NCBI GenBank assembly: GCA_025928415.1
Contig: JAICJK010000197.1
Location: forward strand, 1-5,595
From: Solirubrobacteraceae bacterium
GTDB lineage: Bacteria > Actinomycetota > Thermoleophilia > Solirubrobacterales > Solirubrobacteraceae
DNA length: 5,595 bases
Reading direction: 5' to 3'
Position numbers and translations under genes: made by a program
In this document: piece by piece, positions 4,915 to 5,595 of the stretch
Position numbering within the stretch: position 1 is the first letter of the stretch
Layout of the letters: each line of letters starts with the position of its first letter
Notes under the pieces: model-generated
What the model saw: the letters and a program-made list of their open reading frames with translations, nothing else
Database searches by the model: none
What the model was told of the DNA's origin: nothing

Positions 4915-5595
4915 GTGCTCGACCCGCTCATCATCTGCTTCGGCCTCGGGGTCGGGATCCTCATCGGCCTGACCGGCATCGGCGGCGGCTCGCTGATGAC
5001 CCCGCTGCTCGTGCTGTTCGCGGGCGTCCAGCCGGTGGTGGCGATCGGGACCGACCTCGCGTACGGGGCGATCACCAAGACGGTCGGCGGCTGGCGCCAC
5101 CTGCGCAAGGGGACGGTCGACGTCGGGGTCTCCAAGTGGCTGGCCGTCGGCTCGGTCCCCGGCTCGCTGCTCGGCGTGCTGATCGTCAACCGGCTCCACG
5201 ACGCCTACGGCACCGGCTTCGACAGGAAGCTGCTCGTCGGGATCGCGATCGCGCTGTTCGTCGTGGCCGCCTCGGTCCTCGCCCGGGCGCTGTTCATGCC
5301 GCGGCTGGTCGAGCGCGAGCGCGAGACGGTCGTCCTTACCGCACGCGTCCGCGCCGGGGCCGCGGGCCTCGGCTTCGTGTTGGGCCTGCTGGTCGGCGGG
5401 ACGTCGGTGGGCAGCGGCGCGCTGATCGGCCTGGCGCTGATCCTCGTCTTCCGCCTGACGCCGCACCGCGTCGTGGGCACCGACGTCTTCCACGCCGCGC
5501 TGCTGCTGTGGACGGCCGGCCTCGCGCACTGGGCCACCGGCAACGTCGACCTCACGCTGATGGCCAACATCCTGATCGGCTCGCTGCCGGGGGTC
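4915..5595 (+). CDS. TauE/SafE family membrane permease, N-terminal part
   Basis: An open frame from GTG 4915 runs 227 residues off the window end (family about 250-300). It contains hydrophobic segments at about 5-25, 28-50, 74-92, 106-127, 147-179 and 190-206. It also shows the two-fold internal repeat of the family. The first half reads GLTGIGGGSLMTPLLVLF (18-35), then GTDL (45-48) and HLRKGTVD (62-69). The second half has GGTSVGSGALIGLALILVF (161-179), GTDV (188-191) and HWATGNVD (205-212). TauE/SafE proteins carry sulfite, sulfonates, sulfoacetate or sulfate-like anions across the cytoplasmic membrane. Placed 6 bases after cysH, this one probably imports a sulfur source or exports excess sulfite made by CysH; the sequence cannot decide. 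The GTG is the first usable start, because the frame is closed upstream by cysH's own TGA two codons earlier. No strong Shine-Dalgarno is visible, which suggests translational coupling. Confidence 0.92.
   Translation, partial: MLDPLIICFGLGVGILIGLTGIGGGSLMTPLLVLFAGVQPVVAIGTDLAYGAITKTVGGWRHLRKGTVDVGVSKWLAVGSVPGSLLGVLIVNRLHDAYGTGFDRKLLVGIAIALFVVAASVLARALFMPRLVERERETVVLTARVRAGAAGLGFVLGLLVGGTSVGSGALIGLALILVFRLTPHRVVGTDVFHAALLLWTAGLAHWATGNVDLTLMANILIGSLPGV

Noticed and set aside
4117..5529. Minus-strand open frame of 470 codons across the reductase end, cysH and the permease
   Set aside because: Spans three real genes on the other strand and has a low-complexity composition rich in Gln, Arg, Asp and Ala; shadow frame.

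Overview
The window is a stretch of chromosome with very high G+C, roughly three quarters by eye, and strong G/C preference at third codon positions. Genes are tightly packed and mostly co-directional. Together with TANNNT-type -10 boxes placed for leaderless transcripts, this suggests a high-G+C actinobacterium. I lean toward Thermoleophilia (Solirubrobacter/Conexibacter-like), but that is inference from gene content and style, not proof. I see no rRNA, tRNA, CRISPR, insertion sequence or phage gene.

Layout. (1) Positions 1-429, minus strand: the N-terminal 143 residues of an ornithine cyclodeaminase/mu-crystallin family enzyme, cut by the window edge. (2) Positions 458-682, plus: a divergent 74-residue Ala/Pro-rich protein resembling acyl-CoA carboxylase epsilon subunits, followed by two tandem hairpins. 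(3) Positions 810-2439: a two-gene unit made of a YciI-like DGPF protein and an ECF42-type sigma factor with the long C-terminal DUF6596/TPR extension. A candidate ECF42 self-recognition promoter lies upstream. (4) Positions 2477-5595: a sulfur-assimilation operon with siroheme sulfite (nitrite/sulfite) reductase, a 4Fe-4S APS reductase (CysH) overlapping it by 13 bases, and a TauE/SafE-family permease starting 6 bases after cysH and cut by the window end. A candidate leaderless promoter with an imperfect inverted repeat sits in the 37 bases before the reductase.

How the genes work together. CysH would reduce adenylyl sulfate to sulfite and the siroheme reductase would take sulfite to sulfide for cysteine synthesis. 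The TauE/SafE protein would move a sulfur oxyanion or organosulfonate across the membrane, either for supply or as a sulfite overflow valve. The DGPF/ECF42 pair is a known type of regulatory unit, usually without an anti-sigma factor gene; none is visible here. Nothing in the sequence ties it functionally to the sulfur operon beyond adjacency. I found no clearly unprecedented system. The points most worth a second look are the predicted ECF42 promoter, the dyad and leaderless promoter before the sulfite reductase, the Tyr/Cys pair in that enzyme, the altered CC motif of CysH, and the crowded divergent start region at 427-460.
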